64,000 bases of DNA from Marifrigoribacter sp047730175 (GCF_047730175.1 NZ_CP159833.1:2294001-2358000); one strand, 5' to 3'; numbered from the stretch's first letter, positions 39,440 through 49,624 are shown. Notes: generated by a model not told the origin, from the letters alone. Numbers and translations: made by a program.

Positions 39440-41866
39440 TTATCGTAAACTAGCTCCCAATTCTTTTTCAAATCGATCTTTAAGCTTGTTCATTATTTTA
39501 TCTATCTGCTTATCTGTTAGTGTTTTATTACTATCCTGTAAAGTAAAGCTTAAAGCGTATGATTTTTTGCCTTTTGGTAAATTCTTACCTATATACACAT
39601 CGAATAAAGTTACTTTCTTTAATAAATGGCGTTCAGTTTGCTGAGCGATTTCTCTTAGTTCATTAAAAGAAACTGAATCATCTAAAAGCAATGCAAAATC
39701 TCTTTTTACCTGTGGAAATTTAGGAATAGCTTTTAGCTTGAAGTTTTCAGTTGAAAGTTCTTCTAATATTGCATCCCAATGAAAATCTGCATATAATATT
39801 TCAGAATCAATACTGAAATGATTTGCTATTTTTTTATTAATGATTCCAATTTCAACGATTACTTTCTTGTTTTTTACAAATGAAATTCCTTCAGAATAAA
39901 TATCATTGTCAACTCCATTTTCTGAATATTCTGAAATACCTAATCGCTCAAGAATAGCTGTTATTATTCCTTTCAAATAAAAGAAACTTGAAGGCTGTGG
40001 AGTCTGCGTCCAATTGTCATCATTCTTTGAGCCTGAAACTACAAGTGTTAAATGTTTGTTTTCAGCTCTTCCATTTGTATAGTTATGATAGGTTTTACCA
40101 TACTCAAACAATTTGATGTTGGTAGCTTTTCTATTGCTGTTATATGCTAACGCTTCTAATGCATTAAAAAGCATCGATTGTCTTAATACTGATAAATCAC
40201 TACTTAAAGGATTTAGCATTTCGACATTATATTTAGCATTGAGCATTTCACTTAGCTCAATATACTTAGGGGAAGTAAGAGAGTTGCCCATCATTTCATG
40301 AAACCCTAACGCAGTAAGTTGTGTGGCGATTTTATTTTGAACTTGATAATCTTCTACAGCCTGCGTAGACGAAATGGATGCATTTAATTTTTCAGTAAAT
40401 TTAATATTGTTATATCCATAGACTCTTAATATTTCTTCAATTACATCTACTTCACGCGTTACATCGTTTCTGTATGCTGGGATGGTCATGCCTATACCTG
40501 CTTCTGTAATATTATTGATCTTTATTTCTAAAGAGGTTAAAATCTCTTTGATTATTTCTTTTGGAATTTCTTCACCTATAAGTTTAGTGGTATTTTCAAA
40601 ATTTAAGAATACTTGATGATCCTCTATCTTTTTTGGGTATAGGTCAACAACATCGCTTGTAATTTCACCGCCAGCAATTTCCATAATTAATAAGGCGGCT
40701 CTCATAAGAGCATATTCTGTTATGTTTGGGTCAATACCGCGTTCAAATCTAAATGATGCATCAGTATTTAAACCATGGCGTTTAGCAGTTTTTCTAACAC
40801 TAACAGCGTTAAAATAAGCGCTTTCAAGAAAAATACTTGTTGTAGATTCTGTTACGCCACTATGAATACCACCAAAAACACCTGCAATACACATCGGTTT
40901 TTCATTATCACAAATCATTAAATCTTCTTCGTGCAATTCGCGCTCAACACCATCAAGTGTTGTGAATTTCGTTCCTTTAGGGAGCGTTTTTACGATGATC
41001 TTTTCACCGCTAATTTTTACAGCATCAAAAGCATGTAAGGGCTGTCCTAAATCATGTAACACATAATTAGTAGCATCTACAATGTTATTGATAGGGCTTA
41101 AACCAATAGCTTTTAATCGATTTTGGATCCATTGAGGAGACTCTTTTACTTTAAGTCCGCTAATAGTTACGCCGCAATATCTTGGAGCTAATTGATTATT
41201 TTCAACTTCAACATCAATTTTATTGGTTCTGCTAATTACTCTAAATTGGCTATTTGATGGGGTAATTAATTCAAGTGTTACTTCTTTACGAATTAAGCCG
41301 GCTTTTAAGTCTCTTGCAACTCCCCAATGGCTCATTGCGTCTGCTCGGTTTGGTGTTAATCCGATTTCAAAAATTAAATCGTTTTCAATCTCAAAAACAT
41401 CTGAAGCTTTAGTTCCTGGAGTAATCGTTGAGTCTAAAACCATAATGCCATCATGACTATTGCCTAAGCCTAGTTCATCTTCAGCACAGATCATTCCTTC
41501 ACTAACTTCACCTCTTATTTTTCCTTTTTTAATTTTCCAAGGCTTTCCTTCGGCGTCATATAGGGTAGCGCCAATAGTAGCTACAGGGACTTTTTGTCCT
41601 TCAGCAACATTATGAGCTCCACAAACTATTTGTATATTTTCACCTGTACCAACATCTACATTGGTGATCTTTAATCGATCCGCATTTGGATGTTGTTCGC
41701 AGCTTAACACGTGCCCAACAACAATTCCTTCAAGTCCTCCTTTTACAGATTCAAAGGATTCTATGCCTTCAATCTCTAAACCAAGGTCCGTTAATAATCC
41801 GCCTGTTTTATCGGCTTGCCAATCTATATTAATAAACTGTTTTAACCAGTTGTATGAAATCTTCAT
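39440..41866 (-). CDS. pheT: Phenylalanine-tRNA ligase beta subunit
   Basis: An 808-residue subunit of the alpha2-beta2 enzyme that charges tRNA-Phe. Domains in order: B1 'MKISYNWLKQFINIDW'; tRNA-binding OB domain ('VVGHVLSCEQHPNADRLKIT', 'IVCGAHNVAEGQKVPVA'); B3/B4 editing domain ('NIVDATNYVLHDLGQPLHAF'); B5 and catalytic-like core ('RNDVTREVDVIEEILRVYGY'); C-terminal FDX-ACB domain ('FPQVKRDFALLLDD'). The pheS partner is not in the window, so the subunits are unlinked as is common in this phylum. Confidence 0.97.
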   Translation of the reverse strand: MKISYNWLKQFINIDWQADKTGGLLTDLGLEIEGIESFESVKGGLEGIVVGHVLSCEQHPNADRLKITNVDVGTGENIQIVCGAHNVAEGQKVPVATIGATLYDAEGKPWKIKKGKIRGEVSEGMICAEDELGLGNSHDGIMVLDSTITPGTKASDVFEIENDLIFEIGLTPNRADAMSHWGVARDLKAGLIRKEVTLELITPSNSQFRVISRTNKIDVEVENNQLAPRYCGVTISGLKVKESPQWIQNRLKAIGLSPINNIVDATNYVLHDLGQPLHAFDAVKISGEKIIVKTLPKGTKFTTLDGVERELHEEDLMICDNEKPMCIAGVFGGIHSGVTESTTSIFLESAYFNAVSVRKTAKRHGLNTDASFRFERGIDPNITEYALMRAALLIMEIAGGEITSDVVDLYPKKIEDHQVFLNFENTTKLIGEEIPKEIIKEILTSLEIKINNITEAGIGMTIPAYRNDVTREVDVIEEILRVYGYNNIKFTEKLNASISSTQAVEDYQVQNKIATQLTALGFHEMMGNSLTSPKYIELSEMLNAKYNVEMLNPLSSDLSVLRQSMLFNALEALAYNSNRKATNIKLFEYGKTYHNYTNGRAENKHLTLVVSGSKNDDNWTQTPQPSSFFYLKGIITAILERLGISEYSENGVDNDIYSEGISFVKNKKVIVEIGIINKKIANHFSIDSEILYADFHWDAILEELSTENFKLKAIPKFPQVKRDFALLLDDSVSFNELREIAQQTERHLLKKVTLFDVYIGKNLPKGKKSYALSFTLQDSNKTLTDKQIDKIMNKLKDRFEKELGASLR

Positions 41867-41964
41867 TCCTAAATATTATTTTCAAAGTGCAAAGATACTA
41901 TTTACAGTAATTTTTGTAAGTATTTTTTAATACTTTCGGCAATAAGATTATAAAAATATATTTT

Positions 41965-43194
41965 ATGAAGAATGGATGCTTGGTAATTTCTATGGTAATG
42001 CTCTTTATTTCCTGTAAAAATGAAGTAAATAGAGTTAGCGAAAATGTGCTAAAGAAAGGAATTTGGAAAGCTGAATTAACAGTGCAAGATAATAAGCTGT
42101 TGCCTTTTAATTTTAAATTGAATGAAGATGAAAGCATTACAATTTTTAATGCTGAAGAAAAAATTATTGTAAATGAAGTTGAAATAATAGGAGATTCTAT
42201 AATCATCCAAATGCCTGTATATGAAGGTGTTTTGAAAGGAAAAATAGTTTCTAATGAAATAATTAGAGGAGAATTTGTAAAACCAAGCTTACAAAGAACA
42301 GTCCCATTTATTTTGAAACATGGGGATTTTCAACGCTTTGAGGTAATCAATGAGTCAAATGCTGATGTTGAAGGTAGTTGGGAAATGGTTTTTAGTGCGC
42401 ATTCCAAAAAAGATCGATATATCGCAAAAGGAATTTTTCAGCAAGTAGCAGGAAAGGTGATAGGGACAATTCGAACGACCACAGGTGATTATAGGTATTT
42501 AGAAGGAGTGATGGATGGGAAAACAATGAAGCTTTCTACTTTTGACGGAGCGCATGCTTTTTTGTTTGAAGCTGAGGTTCGAGATAATATTATGTATGGT
42601 TTCTTTTATAGTGGTAATCATTGGAAAGAACCGTTTTCTGCAGTTAAAAATGAAAATTATGAACTGCCTTCAGAAGAGTCACTTACCTATTTGAAAGAAG
42701 GATATGACAAAATAGAGTTTTCTTTTCCAGATACAAATGGAAAAATGGTCTCTTTAAATGATGAAAGGTTTGAAAATAAAGTTGTTGTGGTGCAAATAAT
42801 GGGTACTTGGTGTCCTAATTGTTTAGATGAAACAAAGTATTATACGCAGTTTTATAATGAAAATAAAGACAAAAACATTGAATTTGTTTCTTTAGCTTTT
42901 GAATATGCACCTACTATTGAAAAGGCAAATTTGGCAATCAAAAGGCTAGTTGATAAAGTGAAAGTGCCATATCCTGTGTTATTAGCTCAATATGGGACTA
43001 GCGATAAGAAGAAAGCCAATGAAAAACTACCGATGTTAAATCATGTGTTGTCTTATCCAACCTCGATTTTTATCGATAAGAAAGGAAAAGTTCGAAAAAT
43101 ACATACAGGATTTAATGGTCCGGCAACAGGCGAAAAATATAAAGAGTTTCAAGAGGAATTTAAACCTTTTATAAATCAACTACTAGAGGAGTAG
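41965..43194 (+). CDS. TlpA-like thioredoxin-fold lipoprotein
   Basis: A 409-residue protein with lipoprotein signal (MKNGCLVISMVMLFISC). The N-terminal two thirds are beta-rich and of unknown type. The C-terminal domain (from about residue 250) is a TlpA/AhpC-TSA redoxin with the active-site 'MGTWCPNCLDETKYY' (Cys283, Cys286) and the cis-Pro region 'VLSYPTSIFIDKKGKVRKI'. It probably reduces or isomerises disulfides on the periplasmic side. The gene lies alone, converging on recG with 4 bp between stops and no terminator. Confidence 0.9.
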   Translation: MKNGCLVISMVMLFISCKNEVNRVSENVLKKGIWKAELTVQDNKLLPFNFKLNEDESITIFNAEEKIIVNEVEIIGDSIIIQMPVYEGVLKGKIVSNEIIRGEFVKPSLQRTVPFILKHGDFQRFEVINESNADVEGSWEMVFSAHSKKDRYIAKGIFQQVAGKVIGTIRTTTGDYRYLEGVMDGKTMKLSTFDGAHAFLFEAEVRDNIMYGFFYSGNHWKEPFSAVKNENYELPSEESLTYLKEGYDKIEFSFPDTNGKMVSLNDERFENKVVVVQIMGTWCPNCLDETKYYTQFYNENKDKNIEFVSLAFEYAPTIEKANLAIKRLVDKVKVPYPVLLAQYGTSDKKKANEKLPMLNHVLSYPTSIFIDKKGKVRKIHTGFNGPATGEKYKEFQEEFKPFINQLLEE

Positions 43195-43198
43195 GGTA

Positions 43199-45304
43199 TT
43201 AACTAATATAATTCCAGATATTCTTGTATTTCACTAATTGAATAAAAGTAGATTTTATAGCTTGGTTTTCGATTGACGAAAGAGAAGGGTCACTTGTTAG
43301 AACTTGCCTAGCATAACTTCTTGCTATTTTCAAAATTTCATGGTCTTTAATAATATCAGCAATTCGAAGGTTTAAAACGCCACTTTGTTGTGTACCCATA
43401 AGGTCTCCGGGGCCTCTAAGTCGAAGGTCTACCTCAGCAATTTCAAATCCGTCACTGGTTTTGACCATAGTTTCTAATCTTGTTTTTGCATCTGCTGAAA
43501 GTTTGTGACTCGTCATTAAAATGCAATAGCTTTGTTCAGCACCTCTACCCACGCGACCTCTTAATTGATGCAGTTGTGATAATCCGAAGCGTTCTGCGCT
43601 CTCTACAATCATTACACTAGCATTTGGGACATCAACACCAACCTCTATTACAGTAGTGGCAACCATAATGTTAGTTTCGCCTTTAATGAATCGATTCATC
43701 TCAAATTCTTTATCAGCTGGTTTCATTTTTCCATGTACAATTGATATTTGATAATTGGGTAATGGAAAGTCTCTTGAAATACTTTCATAGCCATCCATTA
43801 AATCTTTATAATCTAAAACTTCACTTTCTTGGATTAATGGATAAACAATATAGACCTGCCTTCCTTTTGAAACTTCATCTCTAATAAACTTAAAAACATT
43901 GAGCCTATTTGAGTCAAATCTATGCACTGTTTTTATTGCTTTTCTGCCAGGGGGTAATTCGTCAATTACACTAATGTCAAGATCGCCATAAACACTCATT
44001 GCTAAGGTTCGCGGAATAGGGGTGGCGGTCATTACTAAAACGTTTGGAGGGAGTTCGTTTTTATGCCATAATTTACTGCGTTGTGCAACTCCAAACCGAT
44101 GTTGTTCATCGATAATTGCAAGCCCTAAATTTTTAAATTTCACCTTATCTTCAAGGAGTGCATGTGTCCCAATTAACACCTGTAAATTGCCATTTTCAAG
44201 GTTTTCATGTATTTTTTTTCTACTTGAAGTTTTAGTTGAACCAGTTAATAATGAAATACTGATATTTAATTCGTTACATAATAAACTTAATCCGTTATAG
44301 TGTTGGACTGACAAAATTTCAGTTGGCGCCATTAGACAGGCTTGAAAACCATTGTCAAGTGCTATTAATATTGACATTAGAGCAACAATGGTTTTCCCGG
44401 AACCTACATCACCCTGAAGTAAACGATTCATCTGCGCATTACTACCTAAATCATGTCTAATTTCTTTGATAACTTTTTTTTGTGCACTCGTTAAATTAAA
44501 GGGTAAATGTTCCTTAAAAAAAGTATTAAAATAGCCTCCAACTTTTGTAAATGAATAGCCTTTAATTTTTGATTTGTGAAGTAAATTCTTCCTTAGTAAT
44601 TGTAATTGAATATAAAATAATTCTTCAAATTTTAATCGGTATTGAGCGCTCGATAATAGCGATTGATTTTGAGGAAAATGTATGTTGAAAAGAGCCTCAG
44701 ATTTGGATATTAATTGTAGTTCTTCTAACATAGATTTTGACAGTGTTTCTGTCACTTTGTTTTTTGATTCAAGAAACAAAGTTTGCATTAATGTATTTAA
44801 TACTCGATTACTAATTCCCTTCGAATTCAACATTTCGGTTGAAGGATAAACTGCTTGCATGGCTGATCGAATATTCTTTTCGTGAACTTCTAGTAATTCC
44901 ATTTCAGGATGTGGCATTGAAAATAATCCATTAAACCAATTTGTCTTTCCGAAGATAACATAGGCTTTGTTTAATTTTAAATTTTCCTGTATCCATTTTT
45001 GTCCACGAAACCAGACCAGTTCCATTTTGCCAGACTCATCAATGAAGGTTGCTACCAGGCGTTTACCGCTTTTTTGTTGAACAGTTTTAATATGTGTTAT
45101 TTTGCCAATAACTTGAACTTCAGCATTGGTTCTTTGTAATTGAGATATCTTGTAATACTTGGTTCGATCCAAATATCGACTTGGAAATAAATGCATTAAA
45201 TCTTGGTACGTATGAATCCCAAGTTCTTTTCTTAACAAACCCGCTCTATTAGGGCCAACACCTTTAAGGTAATCAATAGGAGTTTGAAAAAAATTTTGAT
45301 TCAT
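43199..45304 (-). CDS. recG: ATP-dependent DNA helicase RecG
   Basis: A 701-residue helicase that remodels stalled forks and Holliday junctions. N-terminal wedge/OB domain ('LQRTNAEVQVIGKITHIKTV'), Walker A in 'LLQGDVGSGKTIVALMSIL', DEAH-like 'LAIIDEQHRFGVAQRSKL', 'VMTATPIPRTLAMSVYGDLD' and 'VATTVIEVGVDVPNASVMIV', ending with the RecG-typical 'RLRGPGDLMGTQQSG'. Length and motifs fit the family well. It is a single gene on its strand, between the convergent redoxin gene and the divergent PNGase F-like gene. Confidence 0.97.
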   Translation of the reverse strand: MNQNFFQTPIDYLKGVGPNRAGLLRKELGIHTYQDLMHLFPSRYLDRTKYYKISQLQRTNAEVQVIGKITHIKTVQQKSGKRLVATFIDESGKMELVWFRGQKWIQENLKLNKAYVIFGKTNWFNGLFSMPHPEMELLEVHEKNIRSAMQAVYPSTEMLNSKGISNRVLNTLMQTLFLESKNKVTETLSKSMLEELQLISKSEALFNIHFPQNQSLLSSAQYRLKFEELFYIQLQLLRKNLLHKSKIKGYSFTKVGGYFNTFFKEHLPFNLTSAQKKVIKEIRHDLGSNAQMNRLLQGDVGSGKTIVALMSILIALDNGFQACLMAPTEILSVQHYNGLSLLCNELNISISLLTGSTKTSSRKKIHENLENGNLQVLIGTHALLEDKVKFKNLGLAIIDEQHRFGVAQRSKLWHKNELPPNVLVMTATPIPRTLAMSVYGDLDISVIDELPPGRKAIKTVHRFDSNRLNVFKFIRDEVSKGRQVYIVYPLIQESEVLDYKDLMDGYESISRDFPLPNYQISIVHGKMKPADKEFEMNRFIKGETNIMVATTVIEVGVDVPNASVMIVESAERFGLSQLHQLRGRVGRGAEQSYCILMTSHKLSADAKTRLETMVKTSDGFEIAEVDLRLRGPGDLMGTQQSGVLNLRIADIIKDHEILKIARSYARQVLTSDPSLSSIENQAIKSTFIQLVKYKNIWNYIS

Positions 45305-45339
45305 ACTAACATAGTATTTTTAAACATACAATTTCGTAA

Positions 45340-45366
45340 TTTGCAAACTACTAAATTATAATTTTG
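45340..45366 (+). promoter_or_regulatory. Bacteroidota promoter before the PNGase F-like gene
   Basis: TTTG (45340-45343) and TAATTTTG (45359-45366) resemble the -33/-7 pair, though the 15-bp spacer is shorter than usual. The ATG follows at 45401. Confidence 0.5.
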
Positions 45367-45400
45367 TATTAAACTTTTTTAATAATCAATATATTTTAAA

Positions 45401-46978
45401 ATGAAAAAAATCTACTTACTATGTATTTTACTTTTTGGAATACAATTAACGTCTAATGCCTTAAATTTACTTGGTGAGCCAGTTATTACAACTCCATTAA
45501 CTGAAGCTTATCCATTAGAAATGCCTACTTTAAAAGCATATCCAATATATGTAAATGCTTTTATTGAAGAGCCTATAATCATAGATTTAGTAGAAATAAC
45601 TATTAATGGAGATGTTTTTAGTGCAATTGAAGATGAAGGCTTTTATTATTATTTATGGACACCCTCATCGTATGGTATTCACGAAATATCAATTAGAGCA
45701 GCTGCTTCAAATGGAACTGAAACCATTGAAAGTAGAACGATGACTGTAACTAATTCTGCATCTTCACTAACAGTTAATACCTTGCAAGATGTAGTAATTG
45801 AGTTTGGAGGTGAGAATAGTAGATGGTTTTATGGTACTTACACAATGCCTCAATTTGTGAATGCATACGATTCAATTAATGCTTACTTTGATGTAGAATG
45901 CCCTGCTATTTCTGGAGGTTGTGATGATTGGGATCGCTGGGCACATGTAGATGTAAAAGGACCGGATGGTAACTGGATACAAATTATAAGATATATAACG
46001 CCTTATGGTGTAGGTTGTAATCACGAATTAGATGTAACAGATTACATGTCGCTTCTTCAAGGTGAAATTGAATTTAGAGTATTTATTGATACCTGGGGAA
46101 CAGGAGGTTGGCAGCTTAGTTTAAATCTTGAGTATAATCAAGGTACTCCAGAATATCCATATAGCGGTGTTATTGAAACATGGGACGGAAGCTATAGTTT
46201 TGGAGATCCTTCAAATTTACAGCCAGTGGAAACTTTTAATGCTGAAATTTTAGAGGGTGTAAATACCTCATATTTAAGGCTTTCAAATACAGGTCATGGA
46301 TGGGGAGCTAATAACTCTGGAAATGCCGCAGAATTTTTTAACGCCTACCATTTTATTGATGTAGATGGGGAACAAACATTTATTCAACATCTATGGAATA
46401 CCTGTAACCCTAACCCAGATGGGTGTACAGGCCAACAAGGATCATGGAATTATAATAGAGCTGGATGGTGCCCTGGAGCAATTTCACCTCCAGATATTTA
46501 TGATTTAAACCCTTATATAGGAACTTCAATTGATTTAGATTATCGTTTTCATCCAACCTATGATGATGAATGTCATCCAAATAACCCTGATTGTGTGTCG
46601 GGCGATACTTGCGCTGATTGTAATGATGGATACAACCCAGTGTACTTTGTAGATGGCCAAATAATAAATCATAGTAATCTTCCTGTTATTTATGGTAACA
46701 TATTAAATGTGGTAACTAATAATGATAAAATTTATGATCTAACAGTATATCCAAACCCTTCAAATGGAATGTTTAATATTAATACTATTGGTTTGGAAGG
46801 AATCACAAGAGTTACTGTAAATACGATCGATGGAAGTCTAGTTAAAGCGTATTATTTTAATTCAAATGAAGAATTAAATAACTATCAATTTAATATGAGT
46901 ACTCTTTCTTCGGGTATGTATTTTATTAATTTAGAAAATGCTTCCGGTACAGGAACTAAAAAAATTATTTTAGAATAG
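45401..46978 (+). CDS. Secreted PNGase F-like glycoamidase with T9SS sorting domain
   Basis: A 525-residue protein with signal peptide ending SNALN. The central region matches the two-jelly-roll peptide-N-glycosidase F fold: 'ISGGCDDWDRWAHVDVKGPD' (Cys174-Asp-Asp-Trp), 'TPYGVGCNHELDVTDYMSLL', 'HGWGANNSGNAAEFFNAYHF' and 'YNRAGWCPGAISPPDIYDL'. PNGase F releases N-glycans from glycoproteins; catalytic identity needs structural checking. The last ~75 residues ('LTVYPNPSNGMFNI', 'LSSGMYFINLENASG', KKIILE end) are a type A T9SS sorting domain. A terminator that touches the next gene ends it. It could also be a non-enzymatic relative. Confidence 0.85.
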   Translation: MKKIYLLCILLFGIQLTSNALNLLGEPVITTPLTEAYPLEMPTLKAYPIYVNAFIEEPIIIDLVEITINGDVFSAIEDEGFYYYLWTPSSYGIHEISIRAAASNGTETIESRTMTVTNSASSLTVNTLQDVVIEFGGENSRWFYGTYTMPQFVNAYDSINAYFDVECPAISGGCDDWDRWAHVDVKGPDGNWIQIIRYITPYGVGCNHELDVTDYMSLLQGEIEFRVFIDTWGTGGWQLSLNLEYNQGTPEYPYSGVIETWDGSYSFGDPSNLQPVETFNAEILEGVNTSYLRLSNTGHGWGANNSGNAAEFFNAYHFIDVDGEQTFIQHLWNTCNPNPDGCTGQQGSWNYNRAGWCPGAISPPDIYDLNPYIGTSIDLDYRFHPTYDDECHPNNPDCVSGDTCADCNDGYNPVYFVDGQIINHSNLPVIYGNILNVVTNNDKIYDLTVYPNPSNGMFNINTIGLEGITRVTVNTIDGSLVKAYYFNSNEELNNYQFNMSTLSSGMYFINLENASGTGTKKIILE

Positions 46979-47000
46979 TATTAAGAATATATGTATTGCG

Positions 47001-47040
47001 AAAAGGTTATTTTTGATTTTCAGAAATAACCTTTTTTTTT
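47001..47040 (+). terminator. Terminator ending directly at the next start codon
   Basis: AAAAGGTTATTT (47001-47012) pairs with AAATAACCTTTT (47024-47035). The T run reaches 47040 and the M1 peptidase ATG begins at 47041. A TATTTTTG promoter-like box (47008-47015) overlaps the 5' arm. Confidence 0.8.
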
Positions 47041-49095
47041 ATGAAATCATTTTGTTTTTTATTATTCTTTATTGGTTTAATTGCTAATGGGCAACAAATA
47101 GATATAGTAGATTTCTTAAAGGTGCAAGCAGAAGTAACACCATTGCCTTTAGCTAAAGAGATCAAGGGTAATGTAACGTATACATTTCAAGCTAAAAAAG
47201 ATACCGATTCAATTTATTTGGATGCAATTCGGATGAAAGTTTCAGATGTGGATGCTAAGAATATTTCAGTTTCTTCCGAAGAAAAAAAAATATGGCTTAC
47301 AGGTACTTTTGAAACCGACTTAATTTATACAGTTCGTTTTTCGTACGAAGCAAGTCCTAAACAGACACTGTATTTTACAGAAGATCAAATTTGGACACAA
47401 GGACAAGGTAAATATACCTCACATTGGTTGCCTAGTATTGATGATATGAACGATAAGATCGAGTTTGACCTTACCATTAATTCAGAAAAAGACAAGACAG
47501 TAATAGCAAATGGAGCTCTTGTTTCAAAAATTGAATTAGATACGGTAACGAGTTGGCAGTTTAATATGAAAAACGGGATGTCTAGTTACCTTGCTGCTTT
47601 TGCGATTGGTAATTTTGAAAAAAAGGAAATTCAATCAAATTCAGGGATTCCAATTGAGTTGTATTTTCGACCGATTGATTCCAATAAAGTTGAGCCTACG
47701 TATCGGTATACCAAAGAAATATTCGACTTTTTAGAAAATGAAATTGGTGTCTCTTATCCTTGGCAGAATTATAAACAAGTACCTGTTCGTGATTTTTTAT
47801 ATGCAGGTATGGAAAACACAACAACGACTATTTTTTCTGAAGCATTTGTGGTAGATTCAATTGGGTTTAAAGACAGAAATTATGTCAATGTAAACGCCCA
47901 TGAATTAGCACATCAATGGTTCGGAAACCTAATAACTGAAATCTCTGGTGACCATCATTGGCTGCAAGAAGGATTTGCTACCTATTATGCCTTGTTAGCA
48001 GAAAAAGAAATTTTTGGAGAAGAGTATTATTATTGGAAATTATTACAAACAGCAGAGCAACTTCAATCTTTAAGTGATAATGGAGAAGGAGAGTCATTAT
48101 TAAATCCAAAGGCTAGTTCATTAACTTTTTATGAAAAAGGAGCTTGGGCATTGCATATACTGCAAGAGCAAGTAGGAGCAGAAGCATTTAGAGAAGGAGT
48201 AAAAAATTATTTACATAACTATCAATTTAGAAATGTTACTACAGATGATTTTTTAAATGAAATCCGTTTAGTTTCAGGTCAGGATTTAAAAACATTTGAA
48301 GCAGATTGGTTACAACAGTCAGCTTTTAAAGCTGAGCAGGCGTATCGATCTCTAATAAAATCTCCCTTTATCATTGATTATTTAGAAATTTCAGCTTTAA
48401 TAGGAGCTCCTTTAATAGATAAAAAAGAACAGTTAAAAAAGGTATTGACTTTTCCTAATGATTATCTTGGTCAAGAAGCAATAATTCAATTAGCTGGTGA
48501 ATCTATTACTGAAACTCGAGATCTTTATATTAGAGGCTTTGAAAGTAATAATGTGATGGTTCGACAGGCGATTTCAGGATCCTTAACGACTATTCCTTTA
48601 GAGCTTAAAACCTATTATGAAACCTTATTGACAGATGTTTCATATGTTACACAGGAGACCGCTTTTTATTATTTATGGATCAATTTTCCTGAAGATAGAA
48701 CCGTGTATTTAGAGAAAATGAAAAAGGCACATGGATTTCAGAATAAGAATATTAGACAATTATGGCTGGTTTTTGCTATTGCAACAGAAGGGTATAAGTC
48801 TACTAATCAAAATAAATATATAAAAGAATTGCAAAGTTATACTTCTCCAATGTATAGTTTTGAAATAAGAGAATTAGCACTAAGTTATATAAATAACCTT
48901 AATATTTGGAATGACCTTTCTGTTAAAAGTTTAGTAAATGCATGTTTGCACCACAATTGGCGATTTAAGAAAAAAGCAAAAAATATTTTTACAGAAAATA
49001 TAAAAAATGACTCTTTTAAGAAACAGGTTTTAGATTTATTTGAAAAATTGAATAAAAAAGAAAAAGAATTGGTTAATAATTTATTAATCAAATAA
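47041..49095 (+). CDS. M1 family aminopeptidase, exported
   Basis: A 684-residue metalloprotease with signal peptide MKSFCFLLFFIGLIANGQ. It shows the M1 hallmarks: exopeptidase motif 'YAGMENTTTT' (variant of GAMEN) and the zinc motif 'HELAHQWFGNLIT' (His287-Glu-x-x-His), with the third ligand in 'LQEGFATYYALLAEKEIFGE'. The C-terminal half is helical, HEAT-like. It would trim peptides in the periplasm or at the surface. Its start codon touches the terminator of the previous gene, so it may start from a promoter box inside that hairpin, or the true start may be slightly downstream. It converges on a small membrane gene with 12 bp overlap. Confidence 0.92.
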   Translation: MKSFCFLLFFIGLIANGQQIDIVDFLKVQAEVTPLPLAKEIKGNVTYTFQAKKDTDSIYLDAIRMKVSDVDAKNISVSSEEKKIWLTGTFETDLIYTVRFSYEASPKQTLYFTEDQIWTQGQGKYTSHWLPSIDDMNDKIEFDLTINSEKDKTVIANGALVSKIELDTVTSWQFNMKNGMSSYLAAFAIGNFEKKEIQSNSGIPIELYFRPIDSNKVEPTYRYTKEIFDFLENEIGVSYPWQNYKQVPVRDFLYAGMENTTTTIFSEAFVVDSIGFKDRNYVNVNAHELAHQWFGNLITEISGDHHWLQEGFATYYALLAEKEIFGEEYYYWKLLQTAEQLQSLSDNGEGESLLNPKASSLTFYEKGAWALHILQEQVGAEAFREGVKNYLHNYQFRNVTTDDFLNEIRLVSGQDLKTFEADWLQQSAFKAEQAYRSLIKSPFIIDYLEISALIGAPLIDKKEQLKKVLTFPNDYLGQEAIIQLAGESITETRDLYIRGFESNNVMVRQAISGSLTTIPLELKTYYETLLTDVSYVTQETAFYYLWINFPEDRTVYLEKMKKAHGFQNKNIRQLWLVFAIATEGYKSTNQNKYIKELQSYTSPMYSFEIRELALSYINNLNIWNDLSVKSLVNACLHHNWRFKKKAKNIFTENIKNDSFKKQVLDLFEKLNKKEKELVNNLLIK

Positions 49096-49611
49096 TTCTT
49101 TCACCTCTTTATTTACGTATTCTAAGGCTTTTTTGGAAGGGGTAATCTCACCCATAAAATGATTTAAAATATAGTGTCTTAATTTATCTGAAGAATCATT
49201 TTTCTCATTCATAACCGATTGTCGAATGATTTGCAACGTTGCATTTTTAGCAGCTGTTATTAAATTCCAACATTCCGGTGAAACATAAATTTGTTGTGAA
49301 AGATTATGCTCATATTCTTGATCTATGCTTTTGATCAATAAATTTTCATATTCCTGAATATCGTCAGAATACGGTTTTACTCTTATTAATATCTTATTAG
49401 GGTCTATTCTCTCTAAAAACAACGTAATCCTTTCATAGGCTTGTAACCGTACAGGAATCACGCTCTTTTGTGCTTCTTTCTGAATTAAATACCTCCTTCT
49501 TCCTTCTTCATTTGCCGTATGGCCTTTAAAAAAGAAATAAGAAATAAGACCCACAACGATTGCGGGTAATAAGTAGGCTACATAACTTAAAATTTGAGTT
49601 GCTTCTTCCAT
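49084..49611 (-). CDS. Conserved flavobacterial membrane-anchored protein of unknown function
   Basis: A 175-residue protein with one N-terminal transmembrane helix (about residues 9-30, 'YVAYLLPAIVVGLISYFFF') and a cytosolic, mostly helical body ('PVRLQAYERITLFLERIDPN', 'YEHNLSQQIYVSPECWNLIT'). No enzyme motif is seen. It is the last gene of a minus-strand unit with the FMN glutamate-synthase-like gene (13 bp gap) and the M20 hydrolase, and its 3' end overlaps the converging M1 gene by 12 bp. I cannot name its role. Confidence 0.75.
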   Translation of the reverse strand: MEEATQILSYVAYLLPAIVVGLISYFFFKGHTANEEGRRRYLIQKEAQKSVIPVRLQAYERITLFLERIDPNKILIRVKPYSDDIQEYENLLIKSIDQEYEHNLSQQIYVSPECWNLITAAKNATLQIIRQSVMNEKNDSSDKLRHYILNHFMGEITPSKKALEYVNKEVKELFD

Positions 49612-49624
49612 ATTTTATTTGCTT

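Noticed and set aside
41898..42206. 102-codon minus-strand frame overlapping the redoxin gene start
   Set aside because: Antisense shadow of the lipoprotein N-terminus with low-complexity sequence and no family match.
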